64,000 nucleotides of DNA from Elmis aenea. Its lineage: Eukaryota; Arthropoda; Insecta; Coleoptera; Elmidae. Of this stretch, positions 55,529 to 64,000 are shown piece after piece; the stretch's first letter is position 1, and the number at the start of each line of letters is the position of its first letter. The notes under the pieces were generated by a model. It saw only the letters and a list, made by a program, of their open reading frames with translations. It made no database searches and was not told the origin of the DNA. The stretch lies in the NCBI GenBank assembly GCA_947652605.1, contig OX393577.1:59048108-59112107 (forward strand), given 5' to 3'. The position numbers and the translations under genes were made by a program.

Positions 55529-56795
55529 CGAGGGTAGTCCCAGAAGTACCCGACCTGACGTATAGATGGCGGTTGTTATTTGAAAAAATTGCTATGGTCG
55601 AAAGTATCAAGCTTACAAAGCTTAAGTTTGAAGTTTGAAGACTCTACGTTTTTTTGTATTTGTTTGACAGCCATCAATAGTGAACGCTCTCAGTTAATTT
55701 GTAAACATGGAAAAAATTGGTCATCGTTATGTGATGCAATACTTTCATTTGAAAGGTCTCAGTCCAACCAATATCAAAGCTGAGCTAGATTCTACTCTGG
55801 GGGAGTCTGCTCCTTCGTTTACAAAAATAAAATATTAGGTGGCAGAGTTTAAACGAGGCCGTACGAGCTGCCAAGACGAACATCGCAGTGGTCGACCAAA
55901 TGAGGTGACGATGCCAGAAATGGTGAAGAAAATCCACAAAATGGTATTGGGTGACCGTCGAATGAAAGTGAGCGAGCTAGCAGACATGGTAGGCATTTCA
56001 AAAAGTGCTGTACATCGCATATTGACTGAAAATTTGGACATGAGAAAGCTGTGCGCAAGATGGGTACCGCGTTTGCTCACAATGGAACAAAAACAGCGTG
56101 TTGAGGATGTTTCAATCCAGTGTTCGGCGATGTTTCACAGCAATAAAGTCGAGTTTTTGCGTCGATTCATAACCATGGGTCCATCAATTCACACCTGAGA
56201 CGAAGGAACAGTCAAAACAATAGACTGAAAGGGGAGAATCGGCTCCAAAGAAGGCGAAGACAGTTCCATTAGCCGGCAGGATCATGGCGTCAGTTTTTTG
56301 GGTTTCGCGTGGGATAATTTTCATTGAATATCTTCAAAAAGGAAAAACAATCAACGGCGAGTATTATGCGAACTTATTGCAGCGTTTGAGTGACGAAATC
56401 AAGAAAAAACGGCCGCATTTGGCGAAAAAGAAAGTGTTGACAATTCACCAGTTCACACATCCGTTATCGCGATGGCCAAAATCAAGGAGTTAAAGTTCGA
56501 ATTGCTTCCTCACTCACCCTATTCGCCAGATTAAGCCCCCTCGGATTATTTTCTCTTTCCAAACTTGAAAAAATGACTCGGTGGTAAAAGATTTGCCAAC
56601 AATGAAGAGGTGAAGTCTGCGGTTAATGGCTATTTTGAGGAGCTCGACGGTTTTCACTACAAACAGGGTATCGAAGCTATTGAACATCGCTGGAAAAAGT
56701 GTATCGAGCTAAAAGGAGTATGTTGAGAAATAAAGATATGTTTCCCATTTTTGTGTGTGTTTTTTTTGTCAGGTCTTCTACTTGACTAGATTTTT
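55529..56795 (+). mobile_element. Full-length mariner element, inactive
   Basis: The left end CGAGGGTAGTCCCAGAAGTA starts at 55529 after a TA. Near 56767 GTCAGGTCTTCTACTTGACT is the decayed right end, complementary to the left CAGAAGTACCCGACCTGAC region. The total length of about 1.27 kb is the family norm. The transposase occupies 55707-56726. Confidence 0.85.
55707..56726 (+). pseudogene. Mariner transposase with stops and compensating frameshifts
   Basis: Start to stop spans 340 codons, the normal size. The N-terminal helix-turn-helix domain reads MEKIGHRYVMQYFHLKGLSP, then FKRGRTSCQDEHRSGRPNEV and LADMVGISKSAVHRILTENL. TAG at 55836-55838 replaces the Trp of the K-x-W-V-A-x-F motif. Near 56165 the frame shifts at RRFITM, destroying the V-D-E-T-W motif with the first catalytic Asp. 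The middle (RIMASVFWVSRGIIFIEYL, GEYYANLLQRL) is in another frame. The original frame returns near 56440, with TAA at 56532 inside YSPD-APSDYFLFPNLKK and TGA at 56574. The two shifts cancel overall. The sequence clearly was DD34D mariner and is dead. Confidence 0.9.
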
Positions 56796-56799
56796 TTAA

Positions 56800-57276
56800 A
56801 TTTGTACTGATCTTTGTTCTAAAGTGATTTCTTAATGTCGAATGTTGTTTTAGGTCCAATGTTCTGAGTTTCAAAGAGGAATATGCAGTAGCTCACTTTA
56901 AGAGTAGCTACAAATACACATTACTAGCAAAGAGCTGTCACAGAGTTTATTACAGTGGAAGAAACAACCAAAAGCAATTTACTGTCAGCTGAGGTAGCGA
57001 ACGCCGTTAGTATGTAGTCGGAAAGATGGTAGGTCGTCGCATTAAAGTGCCATCGCTTGAAAATAGGTTGTCAATTGGGATGGCTGTTACAGTTTTGAAC
57101 AGTCTCAACTTTTCAGGACGCGAATGGAGTAAAGATACTCGATAACATTGGTGGATTACAACTGTAATACTCTTTGCTATTGCAATTTTGAATTAAATTT
57201 GTATATTTATGTTCTTACGTGCAAAAAGGCAATTTAAAAATATTTATAAGCACAAAAGTTAAGAGTTTATTTCTTA
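56800..57276. other. No gene seen
   Basis: This is less AT-rich than average, but no exon or element ends were recognised. Confidence 0.45.
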
Positions 57277-57280
57277 TTAA

Positions 57281-57676
57281 CACGTTAAGCGCCATTTGTA
57301 TATGGATACAAATCGTTTTTGCCAAATGGGCCACCTGTATCCATTTGGATACAACAGCCTACATTTAGATTCGGCTGCCTGTATTCTTAAACATACATGT
57401 GTTACATATAACTATACCAGAAAAGGTTTAAGGATGGCCCGCTGGACCAGAAAACCTTGGTGGTCACGATTTTTTTACCCACATTGATATTTAAAAAAAA
57501 AAAGTTTTATGATACAAATTTATTCACACAAAAAAAAATGTAAAAACTGGTTAAATAGTTATTATTTTGTTGTGAAATTTTTTTATATTACTTAAGGGCA
57601 ATGAAGAAACGTAAATTTAAAAAAAAAAGGTGGCCAAAAAAACACCTTTTTTTTTAACATGGTGGCGCTTAACGTG
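57281..57676. mobile_element. piggyBac-type MITE flanked by TTAA
   Basis: The ends CACGTTAAGCGCCAT (57281) and GTGGCGCTTAACGTG (ending 57676) are inverted repeats, with a one-base difference in length near the inner end. TTAA stands at 57277-57280 and 57677-57680, the target used by piggyBac transposases. Just inside the left end, TGTATCCATTTGGATACA (about 57331) is a near-perfect palindrome, with related TGTATATGGATACAAA before it. The 396-bp body has no gene. Confidence 0.85.
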
Positions 57677-57680
57677 TTAA

Positions 57681-58143
57681 TAAATTAGCAACCCTGTAGT
57701 ATGATTGCGCAGTGCGCCCGTTAGTAACTACAACGCCAAATAAACACTTGTCAAGCAACACCCTTTTTTCCATTAGATTTTCTGTTTTATTTTATGACAC
57801 ATTTATCGGTTAATCCTTTATAATATAATTCTATTTATTAGCTGTAGGCTAGTTTAATTATAACATATAACTTCAGTATGTATCGAACGAGGTACTGGAT
57901 AAAACCGAAAAGTATAAAAAATGATTAATGCAAATCAACATACGAAGTCTTGTTTAGATATCCTGCAACATGATTTAGCCAAATTATTATTTTTTGCTTT
58001 TTTAATTACCAAAGCTGTCAAAATTATTATCACTTCTTTTGTGTATTTTTTTGTGTCAGTCACTAAAAATTAAGGTAGCACTGAAAAAAGTAAATCTGTA
58101 AGTAACGTATTGGCAGAAAGTGAAATAGTTATTTATGTATCAA
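57681..58143. other. No gene seen
   Basis: This is AT-rich non-coding DNA. Confidence 0.5.
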
Positions 58144-58240
58144 GGCCAAAAAGTGTAACTTTTTCGGCCGCGTCTGGTTTGCTGGCCGAGACGTAGTCGA
58201 GGCCAGCAAACAGGCAAGGTCGAAAAGTACGTTTTGGCCG
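58144..58240. repeat. GC-rich hairpin around CTGGTTTGCTGGCC
   Basis: GGCCAAAA, ACTTTTTCGGCC and TGGTTTGCTGGCC on the left pair with GGCCAGCAAACA, CGAAAAGTACGTTTTGGCC on the right. The centre is GAGACGTAGTCGA. It stands directly beside the palindrome at 58256. Confidence 0.75.
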
Positions 58241-58255
58241 AGGTGCATATTACAT

Positions 58256-58541
58256 TTTTTGTGCGATCGAATTAAAAACCATTTAAATTTTTAGTAATTT
58301 TCAAAATTATAGGTTCGAAAGTACGTGACATTCTGTCACTGACAGATGACGGCGTATGTACTGCATTACCGGCCCTCTCCTTAGCAACAGCCGTAAAAGT
58401 TACTTTTTCGGCCGTTGCTAAGGGTAACGGCCTGAAAAGTAACTTTTACGGCCGTTGCTAAGGATGGGGCCGGTAATGCAGTACTTTATGGTTGCTAACG
58501 CGTCCGTCAAACAGCTGTTTCTAGTACGATCGCACAAAAAA
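58256..58541. mobile_element. Nested palindromic MITE with TTTTTGTGCGATCG ends
   Basis: The outer repeats TTTTTTGTGCGATCG (about 58256) and CGATCGCACAAAAAA (ending about 58541) are inverted. The inner arms 58357-58420 and 58421-58485 form a second palindrome: GTACTGCATTACCGGCC, CTTAGCAAC and GCCGTAAAAGTTACTTTT with their complements. No coding sequence is present. Confidence 0.8.
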
Positions 58542-58544
58542 TAA

Positions 58545-59904
58545 TTTAATGAGAACTGATTAATCTGCAAAAAACTCCAATAAGCGATTGAACAGTCGTT
58601 AATAACTTTGTTTAAACATTTAATTTTTGTTTCTAGTTTTCAAGTTAATTTTATTCGATTAATTTCCGTTTTATAATTTAAAAACGTTGAATAGTTTCAC
58701 TAAATCGGATATATGTGCATTTTTTGGTACTCTAAATAAAGATGAAATAAAAAGCAATTAAGTATTGTGTTTATTTATCTTCACTGATCTAATATTGCAC
58801 CACCTAGGGTAAAATCTTGACGAAAAAGATAAATAATTTTTGAAAAGACCCTGTGAAATGTTCTAGCTGGTCGTTTGCAATTGTAAACTAATTAAAAATT
58901 TGGACAGTTAAAAACCCAGATTTCAACATACTCACCGCAAATTACATTGATAAAACTGACAGAGGTGCAGAAGTTTTAGAAGCAACTTTTTGGTATTAGA
59001 TTACCCCAGATTTTTTTTTTTCGATTTATTGTTAGGTCAAATGCCCATGGAAATGATGTGACAAGTGATCTCATATTTATATGGAACTTATAGTAGAATA
59101 TGGATTTATTGCAACAAAAATGTTCATAGGTTTTGTGGTTGATTATAACTTTTTAAATTTATTATCTTTAATTTATTTAGTATTATTAATTACAGTATTG
59201 ATTGATTATATCCCGATTATATGTTATCTGTACAAATTTTCTTAGATTATCAATACCTACTTACAGAGAAGGGTCACGATATGTTGTCGTTAGAATCTGA
59301 TCAACGCTGTTTATTGCATCAAGAACATCAAAACTAAATGTTTTGCAGAGTTATACGTGCCACTGGCCATTTCCTTTGGAAAATACATTTATACCTACTT
59401 ACATACAGGTATACATATATCTGTTTTTCCATAATAAGGTAATTGATTTGTTACATTTCAAACGAAAAATAATTAAAGTGTCGAGTCCCGGGAATTCCCG
59501 GGACTTTTTAACATTTGTGTCTCGAGTCATGGGAATTGAAAAAACCCAAGACTTCAGAATCTCTAGCTCACACTCATTTATTTTAGTGCGACTAAAAATT
59601 GCCCCTAAAATATCGCCTGTGCGCGACAGGCCTAATACCATGTATTGCAGAAAACAACGAAAAAATTTTAACTTTGCAAAAAATCATCTCAAATTCACCT
59701 TAAATCAGTTTTTCGCTTAGACAAAACTAATAATTAAAATCGGGAAAACTCTGTTTACTTCAAAAAGCATACTGAGTGGTATTACGTACTGTAACTTATA
59801 AGCAATAAGCTTATCATTATATAAACAAAAAAGAGCTTCAGGTATGTGTGTAGCTAAATGTGTATGAGGGAATTTTGTTGTAATTTACCTCCCGCCGCCC
59901 TTAG
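58545..59904. other. No gene seen; perfect palindrome at about 59486
   Basis: This is AT-rich DNA except for GTCCCGGGAATTCCCGGGAC near 59484-59503, a perfect 20-bp palindrome of the type found in the subterminal parts of some hAT elements. Open frames on both strands across it carry no known motif. Confidence 0.45.
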
Positions 59905-60074
59905 GCATCCTTAAACATCGCAGCATGCCTGTTGCGTCTACACAGGAATCTGCTGCAGGTACGACGCATTGAAATCGATGCCAGCAATGCTATTACCGAT
60001 ATATACGAGATAGAATCCTGGTTGTACAATCAGGAAGATGAAATCAAAGGATTTTCGCCAAAGAGACTAGATGC
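59905..60074 (+). CDS. Candidate exon with good splice signals, function unknown
   Basis: A strong acceptor (ACCTCCCGCCGCCCTTAG) precedes 59905 and a strong donor (GTAAGAG) follows 60074. Between them one frame is open for 56 codons plus two bases: ASLNIAACLLRLHRNLLQVR, RIEIDASNAITDIYEIESWL and YNQEDEIKGFSPKRLDA. The composition is coding-like and less AT-rich than the surroundings. I do not recognise the protein. A second GT-rich donor-like site follows near 60195. It could be an exon of a plus-strand host gene or of an unrecognised transposon. Confidence 0.35.
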
Positions 60075-61502
60075 GTAAGAGGTAATACGGATCCACACTT
60101 TGACTAGCGAGGAGATAATTAGAGCCTAGGTCAAAACCAGATTCGTTTTATGCAAAGGAAATTACTTGGGAAGGGCAAGGAAAACCAGACCAAGAGGTAA
60201 TTATATCTTATATCAAAGGTTGTGCGTTTATGGTTTAAATAAGGAACTTTAGTAGAATGCGAATAATTTTCAAGTTGATAATGGTTATAGTAGTCAAATT
60301 AATTATTTGTTTTTAACATCTGTAGAAAATAAATTGCAGATTGCCCTAAGAAGGTTAAAAAAGTCTTTTTTTAAATTTAAAAGAGACTATTAATTCGTAA
60401 AAATAACGCGTTCTGATAAAAATTACTTAGATATAGTTTAAATACTATTGTTATTTTTTCCTTTACAAATATACAGACTGGTTTAAAAACAATTATCGCC
60501 TCTATCATTTTGTTTATTCTTAGGATAACCACAATACTTTTTAAATGTATTATCAAATGAGCAAAGGACTGTGTAAAAAGGCATTATTTCATTTTGTTTT
60601 CTTATTAAACTTTTGAAAAAGATTACGACTGTCTCTAGGGTCGAAATGTCAAGATTGCTGTTTGAAACACTCCTAAAATTAGTATATTTAGCAAATTTTC
60701 ACTTGGTTATGACATTTAACATAAAATTTCATTTAGTAATCATATTAATATTATAACATAAAAAGTAGAATTTCTATTAGTTATATTTTATATTTAATAC
60801 TACTAATACCCTAAAGAATCGACCTAGAAAAATTTGAGAAAGAATCCACCGAAAACTTTTGACTGAAATTTATTTTTCTTCAAAGTTTATTACGATACTT
60901 GATAACACAGTTATTGAGTGGCAGATACTCATGGGTTTAGATTAATATTTCAGCCGAAGCATATTAAAGGCAATCTGAGCATGAATTCACAAACCGATAT
61001 CTTCGCTAATCAGAATATTTTTGAACTTTATATAGGCGATATGGTAATATTGCCAAAAAGAATAATAGCAAACTAATAAGATTTAAATTAGCAGGCCAGT
61101 ATAATATAAATTATTTTTTCTTTGTGATATTGGTGTTTATACAAGAGAATTATAACAGACCTTTATAAAATATTTTTGAACCCCTTGCAACGGCTGTGCG
61201 TTTTCCAAGGGTCCACAGAATACCGGTTAAAAATCGCTGGATTAGACTAAAATCCTATAAAATTGACTTCAAATTAATTTAATTAATTAAATCTCAACGT
61301 ATTATTGTTATATTAACATATACTTTTAATCTTAAATAGTAATTATAAAGTTCCATAACTTCCGGGACAGTGCAGGTATCGGTTTTAATTTTTTGTTTTG
61401 TTTTGGTGTTAAATTTTTATAACAAATTGATTGTATTGAGACGACTAATAAGATTGAATGTTACTGTAAATTTTAAATGCTCAGGTACTTTAACCGTCTA
61501 TA
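60075..61502. other. No gene seen
   Basis: This is AT-rich DNA. A coding-like scrap around 60135-60200 (AGGAAATTACTTGGGAAGGG) is too short to assign. Confidence 0.45.
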
Positions 61503-61671
61503 CTCTATAGCAGGGGTGGCCAAGACGTCGACCGCGGTCGATTGGTCGACCGCAATGCCTCTGGAAGTCGCCCGTGAAGCTGACTTAAAATTTGACAAAT
61601 TATAGTAATAAATTCAGAACGTATTTGAATTTTAAAAATAATTCAAAATTATTTTCTGCAAATAATAGATA

Positions 61672-61960
61672 TGTCGTAGGCATAATGTGAAATCCGGCAT
61701 TTTATAAAACGCCTAGGCACAAAACTATTAGCTTCATTTTTATTATTTATTTAAAAAAAAAAACTTTAACCAACCTTTAACCTGACCCTCTACTACTGAC
61801 CAAATGAATGAGGGTCAGGTTAAAGGTTGGTTAAAGCTTTTTTTTGTATGAACACAAATGTATGGGTTTAAGAAAAGTCATAATTTGCTCGTTTTGCCGG
61901 CTTTTTATAAAATGCCTAGGCGTTTTATAAAATGCCGGATTTCTCATTATGCCTACGACA
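61672..61960. mobile_element. TGTCGTAGGC-ended MITE with hairpin core, copy 2, nested in hAT
   Basis: TGTCGTAGGCATAATG (61672) pairs with CATTATGCCTACGACA (ending 61960). The inner arms carry GCCGGATTT/AAATCCGGC and a GCCTAGGC palindrome. The centre is the hairpin AACCAACCTTTAACCTGACC, loop, GAGGGTCAGGTTAAAGG. GATA on both sides (61668-61671 and 61961-61964) may be a 4-bp target duplication. Confidence 0.9.
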
Positions 61961-61985
61961 GATACACAAAATACACATTTAAAAT

Positions 61986-62243
61986 CAATGGCTTCAATTG
62001 ATAGCTTCTGGAAATTAACAAGCAGGAATAAATATCCAAATATTTGGAGAGTTGTTGCATATTTCAATGCCTTTTTTGGTTCGACATATTTGTAAGATTA
62101 GCATTTCCTGCATAAATGGGAGAAAAACTAAACATAGGTCACAATTATCTGATCTACATTTGGAATTATGTTTAAGAATTAGTTTAAGTTCGTACGAGCC
62201 ATATTTTGACAAACTGGTCAAAACTATGCATTGCCAAGTGTGA
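61986..62243 (+). pseudogene. hAT transposase C-terminus (ZBED-like subgroup)
   Basis: The reading ASIDSFWKL, YPNIWRVVAYFNAFFGSTYL, then after one frame change CKISISCINGRKTKHRSQLS, DLHLELCLRISLSSYEPYFD and KLVKTMHCQV with stop at 62241 follows the C-terminal dimerisation region of ZBED5/SCAND3-like hAT transposases (F-G-S-T-Y-x-C-E, then R-S-x-L-x-D-x-H-L-E-x-x-L-R). One indel near 62090 breaks it. The N-terminal zinc finger and RNase H-like core are deleted from this copy. Confidence 0.8.
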
Positions 62244-62724
62244 TCAAAATAAAACAATTTTACTGTTTTTTTTTTTTTGTGAAATTTGCTTTTAATTTAT
62301 TTTAATACAATTGTAAAACATTAATTTTCTTTTTTTCCTACATTTTCTTGAACTTTTCAAAATTCAGATCCAGTTATAGGTAATTTTATAGTAGTCATAG
62401 CAAAATGTCTTCACAAGTTTGTGTCTTTAAAAAAAAGTCATCATTTTGTAAGTATTTAAAATTTCATAAAAAAAGACACAATTCGTAAGTATCTTCTAAA
62501 AAAAGTCATCGATTTGTAAATACTTAAAAAGGCCTTAAAAAACAGCAATTCGTAAGGACCTTACAAAAAACGTAGTCGCCCGCTGGTAAACTTTCTCTCA
62601 AAAGTCGCCCCTAACGTCTAAAAGTTTGGCCACCCCTGCTCTATAGCTACAATGACCACTATGTCATTGTGTTGCATAGACAAGCACTAGCAATAAAAAA
62701 AATCCTACATATTTTAAAACTATT

Positions 62725-63260
62725 TTGGTCGAAGCTGTAAAAATTATCAGCCATTTCAAATTTCGACCACTTAAATCCAGATTATTTAATATTTTGTGCG
62801 ATGAAATGGATAGAGCACATAACGCACTTTTATTACATACTAATTTGAGATGGCTATCCAGAGGAAAAGCACCAGAGTACTTCAGAGTAAGTTATTGGTC
62901 TTTTTGTTGTCACATCTTTTAGGACATAATTTTATTGAATTTTTCACAAATTTTTCATGGTCAATGAGTCTTGCGTTTCTGGCAGATATTTTTACAAATG
63001 GCAAAAAAATATTTTATAATCCAAAGAAAGAAAATTACAATTTTTAATACAATAGATAAAATTGCATCTTTTGATGGGAGTTACAATTCTGGATTGAACA
63101 GAATAATTTTGATTGTTTTTCCGCCTTGTACGAATATTTGATTGAAATGAATTATAAGATAAAAAAGTAATTTTAGAACACTTGCATGACTTACAATTAA
63201 CTTTTTTGCCAGATTTTCTAAAATCCTGCGAATACAATTCTTGGGTTCGGAATCTATTAA
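62725..63260 (+). pseudogene. hAT transposase, middle part (ZBED-like), second copy
   Basis: VEAVKIISHFKFRPLKSRLF, NILCDEMDRAHNALLLHTNL and RWLSRGKAPEYF match the H-T-x-x-R-W-L-S-R-G-x-V-L block of ZBED5-like transposases. Later frames give NFIEFFTNFSWSMSLAFLAD, FDCFSALYEYLIEMNYKIKK and LTFLPDFLKSCEYNSWVRN, all in the family's order. At least three frame changes separate them. It is a different region of the protein from the fragment at 61986 and is not joined to it, so the two are separate copies. It ends abruptly near 63260. Confidence 0.8.
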
Positions 63261-63269
63261 CAGTGACAG

Positions 63270-64000
63270 CTGACAGCAGGCTCGGGTATTTTGCAGTTTA
63301 TACAAATTTTTTATTTTTTGATTAAAAGACGCATATCTAGCATTTTCGAGGTCGCTGATTCCAAAAAAGTGATTTATATCGCCCGGAAAGTATTTTTTAC
63401 TTGTATTTTCACGTATGGAACTTAATTTTGACGATATAGCACTATTGTGGGCAATCATGAAGATTAGTTCATCATTGTGAATTCACAAGTGCCGCAAACG
63501 TAAGCATCAAAGAAATACCGTTTGTTTTCTTGAAAATCAGAGTGTATATGTCCTTTCTCGCGGCCGTCATTCATTTTGCCGGTAAAAGAGGGTCAGGTTA
63601 GAGGTCTGTAAAAGCTTTTTTTTTAAGCAATAAACATTTAACTTTACATTATGTTGTCTGCTTACGTTTGCGGCACTTGTGAATTCACCATGATGAACTA
63701 ATCTTCGTGATTGCCCTATTGTGTGCCAATAAGGAGAAACTTCACGAGCAATTAGTTATTTGGGGATTGGTTCCTGCATTGAACCTGTTGATGAAGATTT
63801 TGATGTTGAAATTGATTTTGAATAAAAGATTTTGTTAAAAGATAGAGATTTGTACGAACTTTTATGGTTAACTTCTACCTATATTTTTGTAAAAAATTGT
63901 ATGATAGGTTGGTTTCCGGGCCATTAAAGTAAGTTTTTTGGAATCAGCGACCTCGAAAATGGTAGAAATATGTCATTTCATCGAAAAAGTAAAAATTTGT
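63270..64000. repeat. Large imperfect inverted repeat around a MITE
   Basis: Minus-strand 63380-63300 and plus-strand 63935-64000 share TTTTTTGGAATCAGCGACCT, CGAAAATG and AAAAATTTGT. Closer in, 63451-63506 and 63659-63713 are inverted arms. The right half carries about 200 bp extra between these blocks (63725-63930), so the fold-back is asymmetric. It may continue past the window. Confidence 0.75.
63451..63713. mobile_element. Fold-back element with 55-bp arms and shared hairpin core, copy 4
   Basis: The arms GAAGATTAGTTCATCAT, GTGAATTCACAAGTGCCGC and AAACGTAAGCA (63451-63506) recur inverted at 63659-63713 with two or three mismatches. The middle holds CATTCATTTTGCCGGTAAAA, then GAGGGTCAGGTTAGAGGT and AAAGCTTTTTTTTTAAGC, the right half of the hairpin core seen at 39666, 55268 and 61672. 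Confidence 0.8.

Larger units (their letters stand above)
61511..62638 (+). mobile_element. hAT element with perfect 8-bp duplication, carrying a nested MITE
   Basis: The ends CAGGGGTGGCCAA (61511) and TTGGCCACCCCTG (ending 62638) are exact inverted repeats. The flanks CTCTATAG (61503-61510 and 62639-62646) are a perfect target duplication. Subterminal GTCGACCGCGGTCGATTGGT and GTCGCCC motifs lie near the ends. It contains the end of a transposase (61986-62243) and a younger MITE (61672-61960). Most of the transposase is gone. Confidence 0.95.

Noticed and set aside
55835..56080. Minus-strand ORFs within the mariner element
   Set aside because: They are antisense shadows of the helix-turn-helix part of the transposase.
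63081..63458. 125-residue minus-strand ORF
   Set aside because: Half of it is antisense to hAT transposase sequence, and the other half falls in the inverted repeat; no coherent domain is visible.
54345..64000. Upstream exons (TM1-TM5) of the receptor
   Set aside because: I looked on the minus strand for transmembrane-like exons with splice signals and found none I could defend; they probably lie beyond the window.
1..64000. tRNA and rRNA genes, LTR retrotransposons, endogenous viral genes
   Set aside because: No cloverleaf with a GTTCGAATC-type T-loop, no rRNA-like stretch, no long terminal direct repeats with gag-pol and no viral protein were seen by eye. A covariance-model and profile search would be needed to exclude them fully.

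Overview
The window looks like insect nuclear DNA, most probably from a beetle or another holometabolous insect with a repeat-rich genome. The sequence is AT-rich. Introns follow GT-AG rules. There are no bacterial-style operons or ribosome binding sites. The transposon set (Harbinger, mariner, hAT, piggyBac-like, jockey/CR1-like LINEs, palindromic MITEs) is typical of insects. The order is inferred from general repeat style only. No tRNA, rRNA, CRISPR array or viral gene was recognised.

The only host gene I can defend is on the minus strand. It is the 3' half of a rhodopsin-family peptide receptor, most like insect FMRFamide receptors. One exon (54187-54340) encodes the end of intracellular loop 3 and TM6. 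The next (40425-40672) encodes TM7 and the cytoplasmic tail. The splice phases match and the intron between them is 13.5 kb. A possible last exon with stop codon lies at 18763-18840. Exons for TM1-TM5 were not found and probably lie beyond 64000. Most of the window is therefore probably intron or flank of this gene, filled with transposon debris.

Region by region: 1-1372 is the end of a two-gene Harbinger element. 2141-2716 is a LINE ORF piece. 2846-4383 is a deleted Harbinger element. 5575-6010 is a polypurine tract. 7980-8280 is a LINE tail. 9641-11452 is a CR1/jockey-like LINE with one frameshift. 12480-13310 holds two more LINE ends. 14060-14344 is a hAT MITE with a perfect 8-bp target duplication. 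17499-20332 holds palindromic elements and the possible receptor exon. 23933-24585 is a palindrome whose arms are a 14-bp minisatellite, followed by mariner debris. 26020-26995 is a palindromic element. 27625-28352 is a LINE end. 30040-32775 holds hAT and mariner pieces. 36176-40080 holds several palindromic elements. 41460-47430 holds three LINE pieces, one split by a hAT insertion and one with an uninterrupted reverse transcriptase ORF. 48830-54124 holds more palindromes, a hAT MITE and a short recombinase-like ORF. 55529-56795 is a full-length dead mariner. 57281-57676 is a TTAA-flanked MITE. 58144-58541 is a GC-rich nested palindrome. 61511-64000 holds hAT elements and nested fold-back units.

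Nothing here amounts to a new gene system. The most unusual signal is structural: many elements are concentric palindromes. One hairpin core (with a GAGGGTCAGGTTAAAGG arm) occurs at four loci and sits at the centre of unrelated outer inverted repeats.
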